A stretch of DNA of 64,000 bases from Candidatus Sulfuricurvum sp. RIFRC-1 (GCF_000310245.1 NC_020505.1:1150001-1214000), one strand, 5' to 3'; positions 26,313-36,402 are shown, numbered from the stretch's first letter. Translations and numbers: made by a program. The notes: generated by a model from the sequence alone, not told the origin.

Positions 26313-26819
26313 TTGAAAAAACGTTTAGCAGTTGCATTCACAGGTCCCTCAAATAGCGGCAAAACTACCTTGATCCTCAAAGTAGCACGAAAATTGATCC
26401 ATGAACACAATTTAGAAGTCGCTATCATCAAAAATGATCCGAAAGATAAAGCTCAGTTTGATGTTCCGGGAAAAGACAGCTATAAATTCAGTGATACGGG
26501 AGCCGAGGTTATCGTCACCTCCCCTACCCGTACCACCTATTTTTCGCAACGTCACAAAGAGTTGGACGAATTGGTCGCTCTTTTCGGTGAGTTTGACGTA
26601 TTGCTCGTTGAGGGGTTGAAAAATCTTCCGCTTCCGCGTATCAGTATCTTTCGAGGGCACATCGATACCGACTACTTTCCGTATATGAACGCTTTAGCGA
26701 TCGATGAGAGTATAGATACGGCGCATTATGATATTCCTCATGGAATAGACATCCTCGATCTCAACAACCCCGATCAGGTGATCGAGTGGATTTTAGCTCA
26801 CGCAAAGGTTATAGAATGA
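26313..26819 (+). CDS. mobB: Molybdopterin-guanine dinucleotide biosynthesis adaptor protein
   Basis: GTP-binding P-loop protein of 168 aa that assists MobA in attaching GMP to molybdopterin. Walker [11 protein letters not shown] is at residues 11-20, and [17 protein letters not shown] is the family's conserved late segment. I place the start at TTG 26313 because GAGGGT lies 7 nt upstream; GTG 26298 would add five residues. It overlaps fbp by 4 nt. The same order (mobB, fbp, small Cys protein, metG) occurs in C. jejuni (Cj0841c-Cj0838c). Confidence 0.9.
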   Translation: MKKRLAVAFTGPSNSGKTTLILKVARKLIHEHNLEVAIIKNDPKDKAQFDVPGKDSYKFSDTGAEVIVTSPTRTTYFSQRHKELDELVALFGEFDVLLVEGLKNLPLPRISIFRGHIDTDYFPYMNALAIDESIDTAHYDIPHGIDILDLNNPDQVIEWILAHAKVIE

Positions 26820-27661
26820 ATGTTATTTTAGAAGCGATCCAAAAAAGCGCTATTCGGATTAAAAACGCCATTGATGTTAAAGATATCGGCTACTCTCAAG
26901 AACAAAACAGCTCCGGTGAAACTCAGCTTCAACTCGATATCCAAAGTGATTTGATTATCGAAGAGGAACTGAGCCGTGTCGAAGGTGTTCATACGATTGC
27001 CAGCGAAGAGAAAGAACACCCGATGGTGCTCAACGAAAACGGTCACTATTTTATTGCCTTTGATCCGCTGGATGGTTCATCTCTTGTCGATGTTAATCTC
27101 AGTGTCGGATCAATCTTCGGTATTTATGAGGGTGAATTTACTCCGAGTAAAATGGTCGCGAGCTGTTATGTCGTCTATGGACCGCGTGTTGAGTTGGTAT
27201 TTGCGGATGAGCATAATGTTTCTCTCTATCTGCTTCAAAACGGTGAGTTTGAGTTTGTTAAGCATATTCAACTGAATGAAAAAGGGAAAATCAATGCACC
27301 GGGCGGAACGCAACAATGTTGGGCTCCTTTTCATAAAATCATGATTGACAGTTTCTTCGCTCGCGGCTATCGCCTCCGCTACTCCGGCGGTATGGTTCCC
27401 GATCTTCATCAAATCCTCCTCAAAGGGGGCGGTTTGTTTAGTTATCCGGGCGCAAGTGATAAGCCGGAGGGGAAACTTCGAATGTTGTTTGAAGTATTCC
27501 CTTTTGCCTTTATTTTTGAAAAAGCCGGTGGAAAAGCGATCGACGGTACAGTACGTGTTTTAGATAAAGAACCTAAACACGTTCACGATACCAGCCCCTG
27601 CTTTTTCGGTTCAAAAGATGAAATTAATGAGGTTATGAGTGTCTATGCCGGACAGCAATAA
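26816..27661 (+). CDS. fbp: Fructose-1,6-bisphosphatase class I
   Basis: Gluconeogenic phosphatase of 281 aa that hydrolyses fructose-1,6-bisphosphate, needed in an organism growing without sugars. The metal-binding motif [12 protein letters not shown] begins at residue 83, the [20 protein letters not shown] segment closes the active site, and KPEGKLRML precedes it. It is shorter than E. coli Fbp (332 aa), as usual for Campylobacterota. ATG overlaps the mobB stop (ATGA). The small Cys-rich gene starts 23 nt before its end. Confidence 0.93.
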   Translation: MNVILEAIQKSAIRIKNAIDVKDIGYSQEQNSSGETQLQLDIQSDLIIEEELSRVEGVHTIASEEKEHPMVLNENGHYFIAFDPLDGSSLVDVNLSVGSIFGIYEGEFTPSKMVASCYVVYGPRVELVFADEHNVSLYLLQNGEFEFVKHIQLNEKGKINAPGGTQQCWAPFHKIMIDSFFARGYRLRYSGGMVPDLHQILLKGGGLFSYPGASDKPEGKLRMLFEVFPFAFIFEKAGGKAIDGTVRVLDKEPKHVHDTSPCFFGSKDEINEVMSVYAGQQ

Positions 27662-27839
27662 TGAATATGAAGAACTATTGGATGAAGCCATAAAAATTCT
27701 CCAAGAGTGCCAACAAGAGCATGATTTAAGCAGTTGCTATGTGTGTGAAAAATGTATCGGTTGCGAAATCCGCACCAAATACATTCGAAGTGTGTATGAG
27801 AGTATGTCCAAAGGTGAAACCGGCGGGTTTGATTTTTAA
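27639..27839 (+). CDS. Small CxxCxxCxxC protein
   Basis: 66-aa acidic protein of unknown function. It contains four cysteines with strict three-residue spacing, [10 protein letters not shown] (residues 33-42), close to the core of a [4Fe-4S] ferredoxin motif (CxxCxxC) and also suitable for zinc. I start at GTG 27639 because GAGG lies 6 nt upstream; ATG 27645 is an alternative. It overlaps fbp by 23 nt in another frame. The equivalent position in C. jejuni (Cj0839c) is a small hypothetical gene. Confidence 0.75.
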   Translation: MSMPDSNNEYEELLDEAIKILQECQQEHDLSSCYVCEKCIGCEIRTKYIRSVYESMSKGETGGFDF

Positions 27840-27875
27840 TACAACGATTGAATTTCTTAAGGATAAAAAACAACA

Positions 27876-29825
27876 ATGAAGAATTACATTACGACTCCTA
27901 TCTACTACGTCAACGGCGAAGCCCATATAGGTCATGCTTACACTACGTTCATTGCAGACACACTTGCACGTAATTCACGTCTAATCGGAAATGAAACCTA
28001 TTTTCTCACCGGAACGGATGAACACGGTCAAAAAATCGAAGAAGCGGCTAAAAAACTGGAAAAACCGACGCAACAATTTGCGGATGAGATCAGCGCAACG
28101 TTTCGTACTCTTTGGGACGAATTTGAAATTAGTTACGATCAGTTTATCCGCACAACCGATGCATCGCATAAAGTAGGCGTTCAAGCCGCATTTCTTAAGA
28201 TGTTTGAAAACGGCGATATTTACAAAGATTTTTACGAAGGAAACTATTGCGTCAGCTGTGAGACCTTCTTCCCTGAATCTCAGCTCATGGAAGGCGGATG
28301 TTGTCCTGATTGTGGAAGAGCAACTACAATTCTCAAAGAAGAGAGCTACTTTTTCAAACTCTCCAAGTACGAAAAACCGTTGTTAGAGTATTATGAAGCC
28401 CATCCAGAATTTATTCTCCCGAAATCACGCCGTAATGAAGTGATCAGTTTTGTCAAAGGGGGTCTTAACGATCTCTCCGTAACCCGAACCAGCTTTAGCT
28501 GGGGAGTACATCTGCCTGAATCACTTAATGAGCCGCGCCACGTTATGTATGTATGGCTCGATGCACTCATGAACTATGTTACCGCACTCGGATACGGTTC
28601 GGATGAAGCAAAAATGGAATTTTGGCCTGCAACAACTCAGCTTGTCGGTAAAGACATTCTCCGTTTTCATGCGATTTACTGGCCGGCATTTTTGATGAGT
28701 CTCGGATTGCCTTTGCCGCGCCATATCGGTGCACACGGATGGTGGACACGTGATGGTGAGAAGATGTCAAAATCCAAAGGAAACGTCGTTGACCCACGCG
28801 AAGTTGCCAAACACTACGGCGTCGAAAACTTCCGCTATTTCATGATGCGTGAAGTACCGTTCGGTCAAGACGGAGATTTCTCACAACGTGCCCTGATTGA
28901 CCGTATGAACTCCGATCTCTCTAACGATTTAGGGAATCTTCTTAATCGTATCATCGGGATGTCTGAAAAGTACTCCGATTTTGTGATCAACAGTATCGAT
29001 GTAGAGAAATATCATGCTAAAGAGCTAAATGACGCTCATGCCATCTTAGACTCTTTGGAAACCTATTTAGGTGAATTGCAGCTTCACCGTTACCTTGAAG
29101 AACTCTGGAAAGTCTTTACCATCGGCAATAAAGCGATTGAAGAGCATGCACCTTGGGTTAAGATCAAAGAGGGACGCAATGATGAAGCACTCGCTACGGT
29201 TGCCTTGGTCGCTAACCTGTTGGCTAAAGCATCAGTAATGCTCAACTCTATCATGCCGAATACCACAGCGACAATTGCCGATGCACTCGGATTTGAGATT
29301 ACAACTGAGAGTTATAACCGTCTCATCCTCGATAAAGGACTTCTGGAAACCTTTACAATCAAAAAAATCCCTCCGCTTTTCCCGCGTGTGGATGAACCGT
29401 TGATGCAAGAGGCTCCAAAAGCGATGATTGATGAAGCACCTAAAGCAGAGCCGAAACCTAAAATGGAAGATAAAAAAGAATCTACCGTTTCCGAAGACGG
29501 TCTTATCACTATCGACCAGTTTTTCCAAACCTCGATCAAAATCGGAACTGTTTTGGATGCCGAAGAGGTCCCTAAAAGCTCCAAGCTCCTAAAGCTCAAA
29601 GTTGATTTGGGTGAAGAGTCAGCGCGACAAATCGTCGCGGGGATTCGAGAATACTACAGTGCAGAATCGCTCGTTGGAACTCAAGTATGTGTTGTTGCCA
29701 ACCTCAAGCCGGCAAAATTGATGGGTCTTCTCTCTGAGGGGATGATTCTAGCGGCAAAAGACGCAGATGGGCTTTGTTTGGTTCGACCTGAAAAACCACG
29801 CTCATGTGGAAGTTCGGTTGGATGA
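27876..29825 (+). CDS. metG: Methionyl-tRNA synthetase
   Basis: Class I synthetase of 649 aa charging initiator and elongator tRNA-Met. The HIGH motif is exact at residues 17-20; a zinc knuckle lies near 125-148 (CVSC and CCPDC); the KMSKS loop KMSKSKGNVVDP is near 297. A Lys/Glu-rich linker (about 508-535) joins the C-terminal Trbp111-type OB-fold tRNA-binding domain (about 545-649, IDQFFQTSIKIGTVLDAEEV). Length is normal for the two-domain bacterial form. Its stop overlaps the next gene by 4 nt. Confidence 0.95.
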   Translation: MKNYITTPIYYVNGEAHIGHAYTTFIADTLARNSRLIGNETYFLTGTDEHGQKIEEAAKKLEKPTQQFADEISATFRTLWDEFEISYDQFIRTTDASHKVGVQAAFLKMFENGDIYKDFYEGNYCVSCETFFPESQLMEGGCCPDCGRATTILKEESYFFKLSKYEKPLLEYYEAHPEFILPKSRRNEVISFVKGGLNDLSVTRTSFSWGVHLPESLNEPRHVMYVWLDALMNYVTALGYGSDEAKMEFWPATTQLVGKDILRFHAIYWPAFLMSLGLPLPRHIGAHGWWTRDGEKMSKSKGNVVDPREVAKHYGVENFRYFMMREVPFGQDGDFSQRALIDRMNSDLSNDLGNLLNRIIGMSEKYSDFVINSIDVEKYHAKELNDAHAILDSLETYLGELQLHRYLEELWKVFTIGNKAIEEHAPWVKIKEGRNDEALATVALVANLLAKASVMLNSIMPNTTATIADALGFEITTESYNRLILDKGLLETFTIKKIPPLFPRVDEPLMQEAPKAMIDEAPKAEPKPKMEDKKESTVSEDGLITIDQFFQTSIKIGTVLDAEEVPKSSKLLKLKVDLGEESARQIVAGIREYYSAESLVGTQVCVVANLKPAKLMGLLSEGMILAAKDADGLCLVRPEKPRSCGSSVG

Positions 29826-30826
29826 GACTTGAGAATATCCTCGCACTGAGCAAAGGGACTCTTTTAGGAGATCCTTCGATCAGCCTTTTTGAAAGTGTCG
29901 TCTTTGATCCTTCCAAAGTAAAGCGTGGATCTTTTTTTATCGCTTATTCGCCGGAAGATATCCCTGAAGCGCTCCAAAACGGTGCGTATGGCGTTATGTT
30001 CGATAAACCGACCCAAATCAGCGACAGTGAAATCGCTTGGATTAAAGTTGACAATATTGATTTGGCACTGAAAAAACTCCTCCGTTTTTATCTCCTCGAA
30101 AAAGAGCTTCAGGTATATGCCTGTGATCCGATCACACTGCATCTCTCCTCTATGATTTCCACTCCGTCCAATTTTTGCAATGTTGAGGGATCGATGCGCG
30201 AGATTTGGGAAAAACTCTGGCCTCTGGAAAAAAAATCAATCGTCTTGTTTTCCCCTGCCCTCACCGATGCGGATATCTTTATTGAACACTCTCAACTTAT
30301 CCGTGCTCAAGAAAAAACGATTACGATTATCGAGCAAACCCTCTTTGAAACCTCGTTTATCCACAATGATACCTTTTATGAACGGCAGATGCTCTCACCG
30401 TTCTTTATTCCGTATCTCGAACATATTCTCTTTTTTTATACCTTTTTGCGGATTCCGTTTCAGATACGTGGATTTAGTAAAATGGGACATTTTATCCCTG
30501 TCTTTACCAATTCGCGTTTAGAGAGCAAAGAGTTCGGCAGCAGTGATCGTGTCGTTATTTTTGAACCGCTTTTAGAGCTGATCGATGAGCAGATTGATTT
30601 TCTCGATGCTCAGGCCGCTTGGGCAAAAATTATCTATTTGATACCTGAATCGATGCGATCTTCCCTAACAATCGGGATAGAAAATATCTTTTTTTATCGT
30701 TATCCTGAAGAAGTTTTGTCCATCTTGCAATCAAAAAGCTTCCATTTTGCCCTTGTCGCAGGGGTAGATAAAGGGATTTTAAATCCGTCACGTTCGGCTA
30801 TGAAACAGCTCGAACTGCTATTTTAG
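29822..30826 (+). CDS. Unknown protein with MurF-like N-terminal segment (Cj0837c position)
   Basis: 334-aa soluble protein. Residues 1-75 resemble the first domain of Mur ligases (MurE/MurF): a SVVFDPSKVKRGSFFIAY stretch followed by ALQNGAYGVMF, the place where Mur enzymes bind UDP-sugar. The ATP-binding loop of Mur ligases (GTNGKT type) is absent and the rest is not recognisable, so a ligase call is not justified. I prefer ATG 29822, overlapping the metG TGA, over TTG 29804. The same slot after metG is filled in C. jejuni by an uncharacterised gene. Confidence 0.75.
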   Translation: MRLENILALSKGTLLGDPSISLFESVVFDPSKVKRGSFFIAYSPEDIPEALQNGAYGVMFDKPTQISDSEIAWIKVDNIDLALKKLLRFYLLEKELQVYACDPITLHLSSMISTPSNFCNVEGSMREIWEKLWPLEKKSIVLFSPALTDADIFIEHSQLIRAQEKTITIIEQTLFETSFIHNDTFYERQMLSPFFIPYLEHILFFYTFLRIPFQIRGFSKMGHFIPVFTNSRLESKEFGSSDRVVIFEPLLELIDEQIDFLDAQAAWAKIIYLIPESMRSSLTIGIENIFFYRYPEEVLSILQSKSFHFALVAGVDKGILNPSRSAMKQLELLF

Positions 30827-30844
30827 ACTCTATCAGATAAAAAA

Positions 30845-32698
30845 CTATTTTGTTTCCATAAAATAAAAACGTTTTTCTTCAAAAAGGGTAATACAAATAT
30901 CAACTACTTCGGCATCCAATCTGATTCCCCGCTCTTTTAGAATCTCTTTTAATGCCGCGTCGATCCCTAATGCGGGTCGGTAAGGACGATGAGAAGCCAT
31001 TGCTTCGACAATATCAGCGATGGTAAGAATGCGTGCTTCTAAAAGTATATTATCGCCTTTTAGACCAAAAGGGTAACCTGAACCGTCCATTTTTTCATGG
31101 TGTTGCTGAATAATTGTAGCAACCGGCCATGGAAATTCGATCCCTTTGAGTATCGCATACCCTGTTTCCGGATGGGTTTTTATCATTAAAAACTCAATAT
31201 CGCTTAGTTTGGTAGGTTTACTCAGTATCTCTGCAGGAATTTGAATTTTTCCAACATCGTGAATCTGTGCCGCCAGACGCAACCCTTCAATTCTCTCATG
31301 TCCCATTCCCATCTCTTGAGCAATGGCACATGCGAGTGATGCGACCCGTTTTTGGTGACCTGCCGTATAAGGATCACGCATTTCAATCGTTGTGGCGATA
31401 GCGGCAACGGTATCGATGAGTAAATCTGCAATGGTTTGTTTATTTCGAAGCAGTGTTTCTTCGGCATTCACGCGCCATTTTTCTTCTTCAAAATTTTTCA
31501 AAGCAAATGAGATATCACCCACCATCTCTCGGAGCAACGTACGTATCTCTTCATCAAAAAAATCTTTTTGATCGGAGCAAAAAGTCAAGATACCACATGC
31601 CGATCTATCATTGCATAAGCGAAAATTGGCGAACGATCTGCTATTGTATTTTTTTCCAAGTTCATGACAGATTGTTAGATCGGCAGCAGGGTCGTCAATA
31701 TCATTAATAATAAGATCAGAATTGTCTTGAAGTCCCTCACGGCAGAAATTCCCTTTTTGGTTTATAAGTGTTTTCAGATCAGCAATAAATTCCTCGTCTC
31801 CCCCACCCACAGATTGAAGCTCAAACTCTTCCGTTCGAGGATTGAAAGTAGTGATCCAACAATAATTAAACTTTCCATTCTCAATCGCAACCCGGCAAAT
31901 TTCATCAAATAACTCTTGCGGTGTTACTGAATAGACAATTGCCTGATTGGTAAAACTAAGAGCGCTATAAAGCTCTTTTTGCCGAATCAAACGCTCTTCA
32001 TTGGCTTTTTCTGCGGAAATATCCGTTGCTGTACTGATATAGCCTGTAATTATGTCATTCTCAATGATCGGTGCGACTTCTCCTAATATCCATACAAAAC
32101 TTCCATCTGTTTTTTGAAGATGAACCTCTCCTGAAATCGGGGCGTCTAGCAAACATGGATCGTCTATACCTGTAATCTCCTGCCATTTTTTATTGGCATA
32201 AATGCATTGTCCCTGAGTATCGGTTCGTATGATTCCGATGGGTGCAACAGAGGCAAGGGTTCTAAAAAGCGATTCACTTTTGGAGAGTGATTCGAGTGTT
32301 TTCCGTTTTTCGGTGAGTATGTTGACACGCTCTATACCACGGCGGATCGCCGGCAATAAACGGGTAAAATTTTGTTTTAGGATAAAATCCTGAGCCCCTT
32401 CTTGCAATGCTATAACAGCCATTTCTTCACTGATCTTACCCGAGATCAAAATAAACGGGATATCAAGATCAAAACTCTTAAAAAGTTTTAACGCTTCCAT
32501 CCCGCCAAATCCGGGGATGATAAAATCAGATAGGACGATATCCCATGAATCATTGCGCAACGACTCTTGCATCTTTTCGGCGGTATCGACACGAAAAAGG
32601 GTGACTTCCCATTCTCCGCGCTTCAACTCTCTCTCAAGCAATAGTGTGTCATCTTCAGAATCATCAATAACCAAAACGCGCAGTAACTCTTTTTCCAT
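30845..32698 (-). CDS. Response regulator with PAS, GAF and HD-GYP domains
   Basis: 617-aa signalling protein. Receiver domain (about 5-125; acidic pocket D12-D13 and phosphoacceptor D58 in VLSDFIIPG), a PAS domain (about 150-245), a GAF domain (about 265-410), then HD-GYP (about 425-610). The metal and GYP motifs are present: IHDVGK near 478 and DGSGYPFGL near 540. HD-GYP proteins degrade cyclic di-GMP. I start at ATG 32698, 5 nt after the upstream regulator's stop with GAGG 10 nt before it. Together with the kinase and the small regulator it forms a three-gene unit. Confidence 0.9.
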   Translation of the reverse strand: MEKELLRVLVIDDSEDDTLLLERELKRGEWEVTLFRVDTAEKMQESLRNDSWDIVLSDFIIPGFGGMEALKLFKSFDLDIPFILISGKISEEMAVIALQEGAQDFILKQNFTRLLPAIRRGIERVNILTEKRKTLESLSKSESLFRTLASVAPIGIIRTDTQGQCIYANKKWQEITGIDDPCLLDAPISGEVHLQKTDGSFVWILGEVAPIIENDIITGYISTATDISAEKANEERLIRQKELYSALSFTNQAIVYSVTPQELFDEICRVAIENGKFNYCWITTFNPRTEEFELQSVGGGDEEFIADLKTLINQKGNFCREGLQDNSDLIINDIDDPAADLTICHELGKKYNSRSFANFRLCNDRSACGILTFCSDQKDFFDEEIRTLLREMVGDISFALKNFEEEKWRVNAEETLLRNKQTIADLLIDTVAAIATTIEMRDPYTAGHQKRVASLACAIAQEMGMGHERIEGLRLAAQIHDVGKIQIPAEILSKPTKLSDIEFLMIKTHPETGYAILKGIEFPWPVATIIQQHHEKMDGSGYPFGLKGDNILLEARILTIADIVEAMASHRPYRPALGIDAALKEILKERGIRLDAEVVDICITLFEEKRFYFMETK

Positions 32699-32703
32699 GA
32701 ATT

Positions 32704-33141
32704 TTATACCTCTGCTGATTCGTTGGTCAGTAGCCAATACATCCCGATTTGGGTAACGGTGTCGATAAAGGTATCAAAATTGACGGGCTTTCGGATGTAG
32801 CTGTTAGCACCCAGATCATAACCACGCACAACATCCTCTTCTTGACGTGATGAAGTGAGAATAACGACAGGAACTCGCTTGAGAATAGGATCATGTTTAA
32901 TCGCTTCGAGCACTTCGAATCCGCCAATTTTCGGAAGTTTTAAATCAAGTAAAATAAGTCTTGGATGATCTGCGGTGTTACGTCCTTCAAATTCCCCTTT
33001 CCCAAATAAAAAGTCCAATGCTTTAGCGCCGTCTTCTGCAACTATCACATTATTAATAACATGCCCCTTTTTTAGAGCCCGCAGGGTAAGCATTACATCA
33101 TCAGGGTTATCTTCCACCAGTAAAATGTATTGATTGATCAT
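32704..33141 (-). CDS. Single-domain response regulator (Rcp1 type)
   Basis: 145-aa receiver-only protein. Acidic residues in LLVEDNPDD (10-15), phosphoacceptor D66 in LILLDLKLP, Thr/Ser in VVILTSS and the Lys in IRKPVNF form a complete phosphorylation site. The extra loop after the second helix (FGKGEFEGR) is typical of Rcp1-like partners of phytochrome and MASE/PAS kinases. No output domain, so it likely relays phosphate or acts by protein contact. It overlaps the kinase gene by 4 nt. Confidence 0.92.
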   Translation of the reverse strand: MINQYILLVEDNPDDVMLTLRALKKGHVINNVIVAEDGAKALDFLFGKGEFEGRNTADHPRLILLDLKLPKIGGFEVLEAIKHDPILKRVPVVILTSSRQEEDVVRGYDLGANSYIRKPVNFDTFIDTVTQIGMYWLLTNESAEV

Positions 33142-35033
33142 GATTTGTCCTCCGTGTGTTTATAGGTTGATTCACTAAGCCCCAAAACAAAAAAGAAAGT
33201 AGACCCTTTTTCGATCTCACTCTCTGCCCAAACGCGGCCAAGATGCCGTTTGATAATCCGGTACACCATAGCCAAACCGATCCCGTTACCGGCAAATTCC
33301 TCTACCGTATGAAGACGTTGAAACGGTTTGAATAATTTATCCACATACGACATATCAAATCCCGCACCGTTATCTCGGATAAAAAAAACTTTTTCACCGT
33401 TTTGTGTCATTGATCCAAATTCGATTGTAGCGGTAGGATGCTGCGAGGTATATTTCCAAGCATTCCCCAAAAGATTATCCAAGACAATGTGCATGAGATT
33501 TGCATCGACATAACCGTTCAAGTCATTCCCGATAATAACTTCAACATGCCGTTCGGGATTCTGTCGTACTAGTTCCGAGATAATTTGACGTGCTATAACG
33601 CCTAAATCGATCGTAGAAGGGACCATCGAAGTACGGGTTTGACGGGAGAGCTGAAGCAGATCATCGATCAGCCCTCCCATCTTTTGACTCGCACTTCGGA
33701 TACGGGAGAGATAATCTTGCGCCGTTGTATCAAGCTTGTCGCCATAATCTTCGAGAAGTGCCTGAGAAAATCCATCCGTCGCACGCAAAGGGGAACGCAG
33801 GTCATGTGATACCGAATAGGTGAATGCCTCCATCTCATCGTAAGCATTTTGAAGTGCGGCTGTACGTTCCAACACTTTACGCTCCAATTCGGCATTAAGG
33901 GTACGAATTTGATCTTCAGCACGTTTTTTATCTGTAATATCTCGAACAATTTTCGAGAGACCAATAATCTCTCCGTTTGAATTTTTTAGCGGTGCAAGAG
34001 AAATGGCAACATTCAACTCAATCCCTTTCTTAGAAATAAACACGGTTTCCAATTGCTCTAAAGATGCTCCTTCTAAAATATGATTACGGAGTTCTGCTTC
34101 TTTCGTTGCCCAATCCAAGCTATAAAGAAAAACCATCGGTTTACCGACAGCCTCTTCAATTGTGTAGCCAAAAAGCTTTTCAGATGAAGCATTCCACGTT
34201 AAAATAATCCCATTCGGCGATATTGTGATAATGGCATCCGCAGAAAAATCAACAATACTGGATTGTATTTCTCGACTGATAAAATTTTTGTTCTTTTCTG
34301 CAATAAAACGGATAAAATAGAGAAGGACAAATAACAATCCTCCCAAACGGATGAAGTGCCAATACCACCAATAAGATTCCCAAATTACCGAATTTTGAAA
34401 AAGAAATGCAGCACTCCCCAGCATGATGGTAAGGCCAATAAAATAGAGGTCTTTCGAGTCTTGCTCCATACGGTAGTAACGGATAAAAGAGTATGCCGCT
34501 AAAAAAAAGAACAAACCGGATAGATTATTTAAAACAATTTCACTTGTCGAGAAATAGCCATTGACGATTGCAGATGGAAGTATTTCGCTATTAAAAAGTA
34601 AAAAGATTGCAATACCTATTGAAACTATAGCTGTTGCGATAGGTATGCCATAATAGAGGAGAGAGGAAACTTTTTTTTCAGGAAGAAATACACTAAGGAA
34701 AAGGATACTCCCCAATAAGAGCCCAATCGTATGCAACCAAACAAAAAGTGATCCGGGGAGACTGATAGCATGAAACAATTCGAAAATTCCCATCGCAATA
34801 AGGGCAATGGAAGCAAAATGATAACGGCTTAAATATTGGGCATCATTGTCAAATTTAAAAAGGAAAAAAGCGAGAAAAAGGGCAATAATAGAGCCGGATG
34901 CTTCTACTGTCGCGTGAATAGGAACGCTTTCTTTTGAATTAGAAAAATCGAGTAACCATACCCCTATACTGCTTAAGATCAATATGCTGACCCATACACC
35001 GATAAGGTAAAAGATAATATTTTCTTTTTTCAT
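33138..35033 (-). CDS. Membrane PAS sensor histidine kinase (MASE3-like)
   Basis: 631-aa kinase. The N-terminal half (about 1-235) is a seven-helix membrane sensor domain resembling MASE3. A PAS domain with a PAC segment follows (about 245-365), then a coiled coil, HisKA with H-box SVSHDLRSPLRA (His near 410), and HATPase_c (DNLLGNAWKYT, DNGAGFDMSY, GNGIGLAMVYR). The H-box subtype is the one found in phytochrome-like kinases that pair with Rcp1 regulators, consistent with the next gene. I prefer ATG 35033 over TTG 35039 because AGGA lies 7 nt before the ATG. The signal is unknown. Confidence 0.9.
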   Translation of the reverse strand: MKKENIIFYLIGVWVSILILSSIGVWLLDFSNSKESVPIHATVEASGSIIALFLAFFLFKFDNDAQYLSRYHFASIALIAMGIFELFHAISLPGSLFVWLHTIGLLLGSILFLSVFLPEKKVSSLLYYGIPIATAIVSIGIAIFLLFNSEILPSAIVNGYFSTSEIVLNNLSGLFFFLAAYSFIRYYRMEQDSKDLYFIGLTIMLGSAAFLFQNSVIWESYWWYWHFIRLGGLLFVLLYFIRFIAEKNKNFISREIQSSIVDFSADAIITISPNGIILTWNASSEKLFGYTIEEAVGKPMVFLYSLDWATKEAELRNHILEGASLEQLETVFISKKGIELNVAISLAPLKNSNGEIIGLSKIVRDITDKKRAEDQIRTLNAELERKVLERTAALQNAYDEMEAFTYSVSHDLRSPLRATDGFSQALLEDYGDKLDTTAQDYLSRIRSASQKMGGLIDDLLQLSRQTRTSMVPSTIDLGVIARQIISELVRQNPERHVEVIIGNDLNGYVDANLMHIVLDNLLGNAWKYTSQHPTATIEFGSMTQNGEKVFFIRDNGAGFDMSYVDKLFKPFQRLHTVEEFAGNGIGLAMVYRIIKRHLGRVWAESEIEKGSTFFFVLGLSESTYKHTEDKS

Positions 35034-35105
35034 CCTCAAATCCTATTTGAGTAGCTTTTATGATATTACATTATTCTATGTTAATATAAACTTGGAAAGA
35101 AAAAT

Positions 35106-35747
35106 TTAATGCATCATCTGTGTACGTTTCAATTCTTTACGCAGTTCTCGCTCGTTTTCCAAAATACTCCGGACCAAAGCATGAAAATCAAGCGAATGGT
35201 TCATATGCCGTAAATGGGCTAATTCGTGAACAATAATATAGTCGATATGCTCATACGAGAGCTGCATCATCATCGTATTGAGGGTTACAATCCCCTCGCT
35301 GCTGCAGCTCCCCCATCGCCGCCGCATCTTTTTAAACCGTATCTCTTTGGGGTGTAAATTCATCTTTCGAGCATAATGCGATACACGTGAAGGGAGTGTT
35401 AAAAGTGCCTCATTTTTGTAGAAATGATGGTAATATTTTTCAATATCAATGGTATTTTTAGCTTTTTTGAGTGTTTCGGACAAATTTAAAAACTGAGTGA
35501 TTGGGAGAGATTCTCCTCTGAACCGGATGGTTTCACCAAGGGTATGATAGGTCATTGTAGCGGATGCAATTACAGACATTTTAGAGCGAATCCAACTTTC
35601 TCTCTCACGCAAAATCATCCGAATCCGTTTTTCATCTTTGATTGGAGTCCGAATACATACCTCACCGTTATGGGTGATCGTGATATACGTATTACGGTTC
35701 CGGGGACGGTAGTGGATCGTTATGGGTGACGTGTAAGAATCAAACAT
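35106..35747 (-). CDS. YgjP/DUF45 family zinc metallopeptidase
   Basis: 213-aa protein of the SprT/M48-like DUF45 family. The zinc-binding motif [12 protein letters not shown] lies near residues 165-176 (HExxH plus a downstream His), preceded by [20 protein letters not shown], the family's other conserved block. Presumed cytoplasmic protease or peptidase of unknown substrate; in several bacteria it sits next to restriction genes, but here queC lies between. It overlaps queC by 8 nt. Confidence 0.88.
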   Translation of the reverse strand: MFDSYTSPITIHYRPRNRNTYITITHNGEVCIRTPIKDEKRIRMILRERESWIRSKMSVIASATMTYHTLGETIRFRGESLPITQFLNLSETLKKAKNTIDIEKYYHHFYKNEALLTLPSRVSHYARKMNLHPKEIRFKKMRRRWGSCSSEGIVTLNTMMMQLSYEHIDYIIVHELAHLRHMNHSLDFHALVRSILENERELRKELKRTQMMH

Positions 35748-36402
35748 ACTCTATTGGATCAACCGCTCCGGCACGTTCAAAGCCACGTAAGCGCAATCGA
35801 CAGCTGTCGCAAACTCCACATGCCCTCTCCTCGCTTTGATAACAGCTCCATGTCAAATGCAATGGTGCACCGAGAGCTAATGCTTCTTGTACAATCTGTG
35901 ATTTTTGTAAACGGACAAGAGGCATTTCAATCGTCACCTTCGTGGAATCTTTGGTCCCCAGATTTGCCGCTTTGGTAAATGCTTCGATAAAAGACTCACG
36001 ACAGTCAGGATAGCCGCTGCTGTCCTCTTCGACAACTCCGATGGCAATGGCAGAACACCCCTCTTTTTCGGCGATTGCCATAGCGATAGAGAGAAAAATA
36101 CCGTTTCGAAACGGTACGTAGGTGATTGGAACCCCCGCTTCGATCCCACCCGTAGGTACATCGATACTATGATCCGTCAGTGCCGATGCCCCGATGGTTT
36201 TAAAAAAATCAAGATCGATCTCATATTTTTCACGCACCTCTAAGTCATTGCAGATAGAACGAAAAGATTCAAGCTCTTTATCCGCCGTGCGTTGACCGTA
36301 ATTAAAATGGAGCGCTACAATTTCATAGCCGCGTGAACGCATGATGTAAGCAACGAGGGTTGAATCCATCCCGCCGCTCATAATACAAAGTGCTTTTTTC
36401 AT
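35740..36402 (-). CDS. queC: 7-cyano-7-deazaguanine synthase
   Basis: 220-aa ATP-dependent enzyme turning 7-carboxy-7-deazaguanine into preQ0, in the queuosine tRNA modification pathway. The PP-loop [11 protein letters not shown] is at residues 9-19. The C-terminal zinc site has four cysteines in [19 protein letters not shown]'s pattern (C-x8-C-x2-C-x2-C). Length is normal. It lies 16 nt downstream of the restriction-modification gene and overlaps the metallopeptidase gene by 8 nt, so it may be read from the restriction gene's promoter. Confidence 0.94.
   Translation of the reverse strand: MKKALCIMSGGMDSTLVAYIMRSRGYEIVALHFNYGQRTADKELESFRSICNDLEVREKYEIDLDFFKTIGASALTDHSIDVPTGGIEAGVPITYVPFRNGIFLSIAMAIAEKEGCSAIAIGVVEEDSSGYPDCRESFIEAFTKAANLGTKDSTKVTIEMPLVRLQKSQIVQEALALGAPLHLTWSCYQSEERACGVCDSCRLRLRGFERAGAVDPIEYV

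Noticed and set aside
29822-30826. UDP-N-acetylmuramoyl-peptide ligase (MurF)
   Set aside because: The ATP-binding loop and central ligase domain motifs are missing.
35035-35051. Inverted repeat CTCAAA-TCCTA-TTTGAG at the start of the MASE3 kinase gene
   Set aside because: It overlaps the ribosome site and could fold, but 6-bp arms in A/T-rich sequence are expected by chance; no further support.
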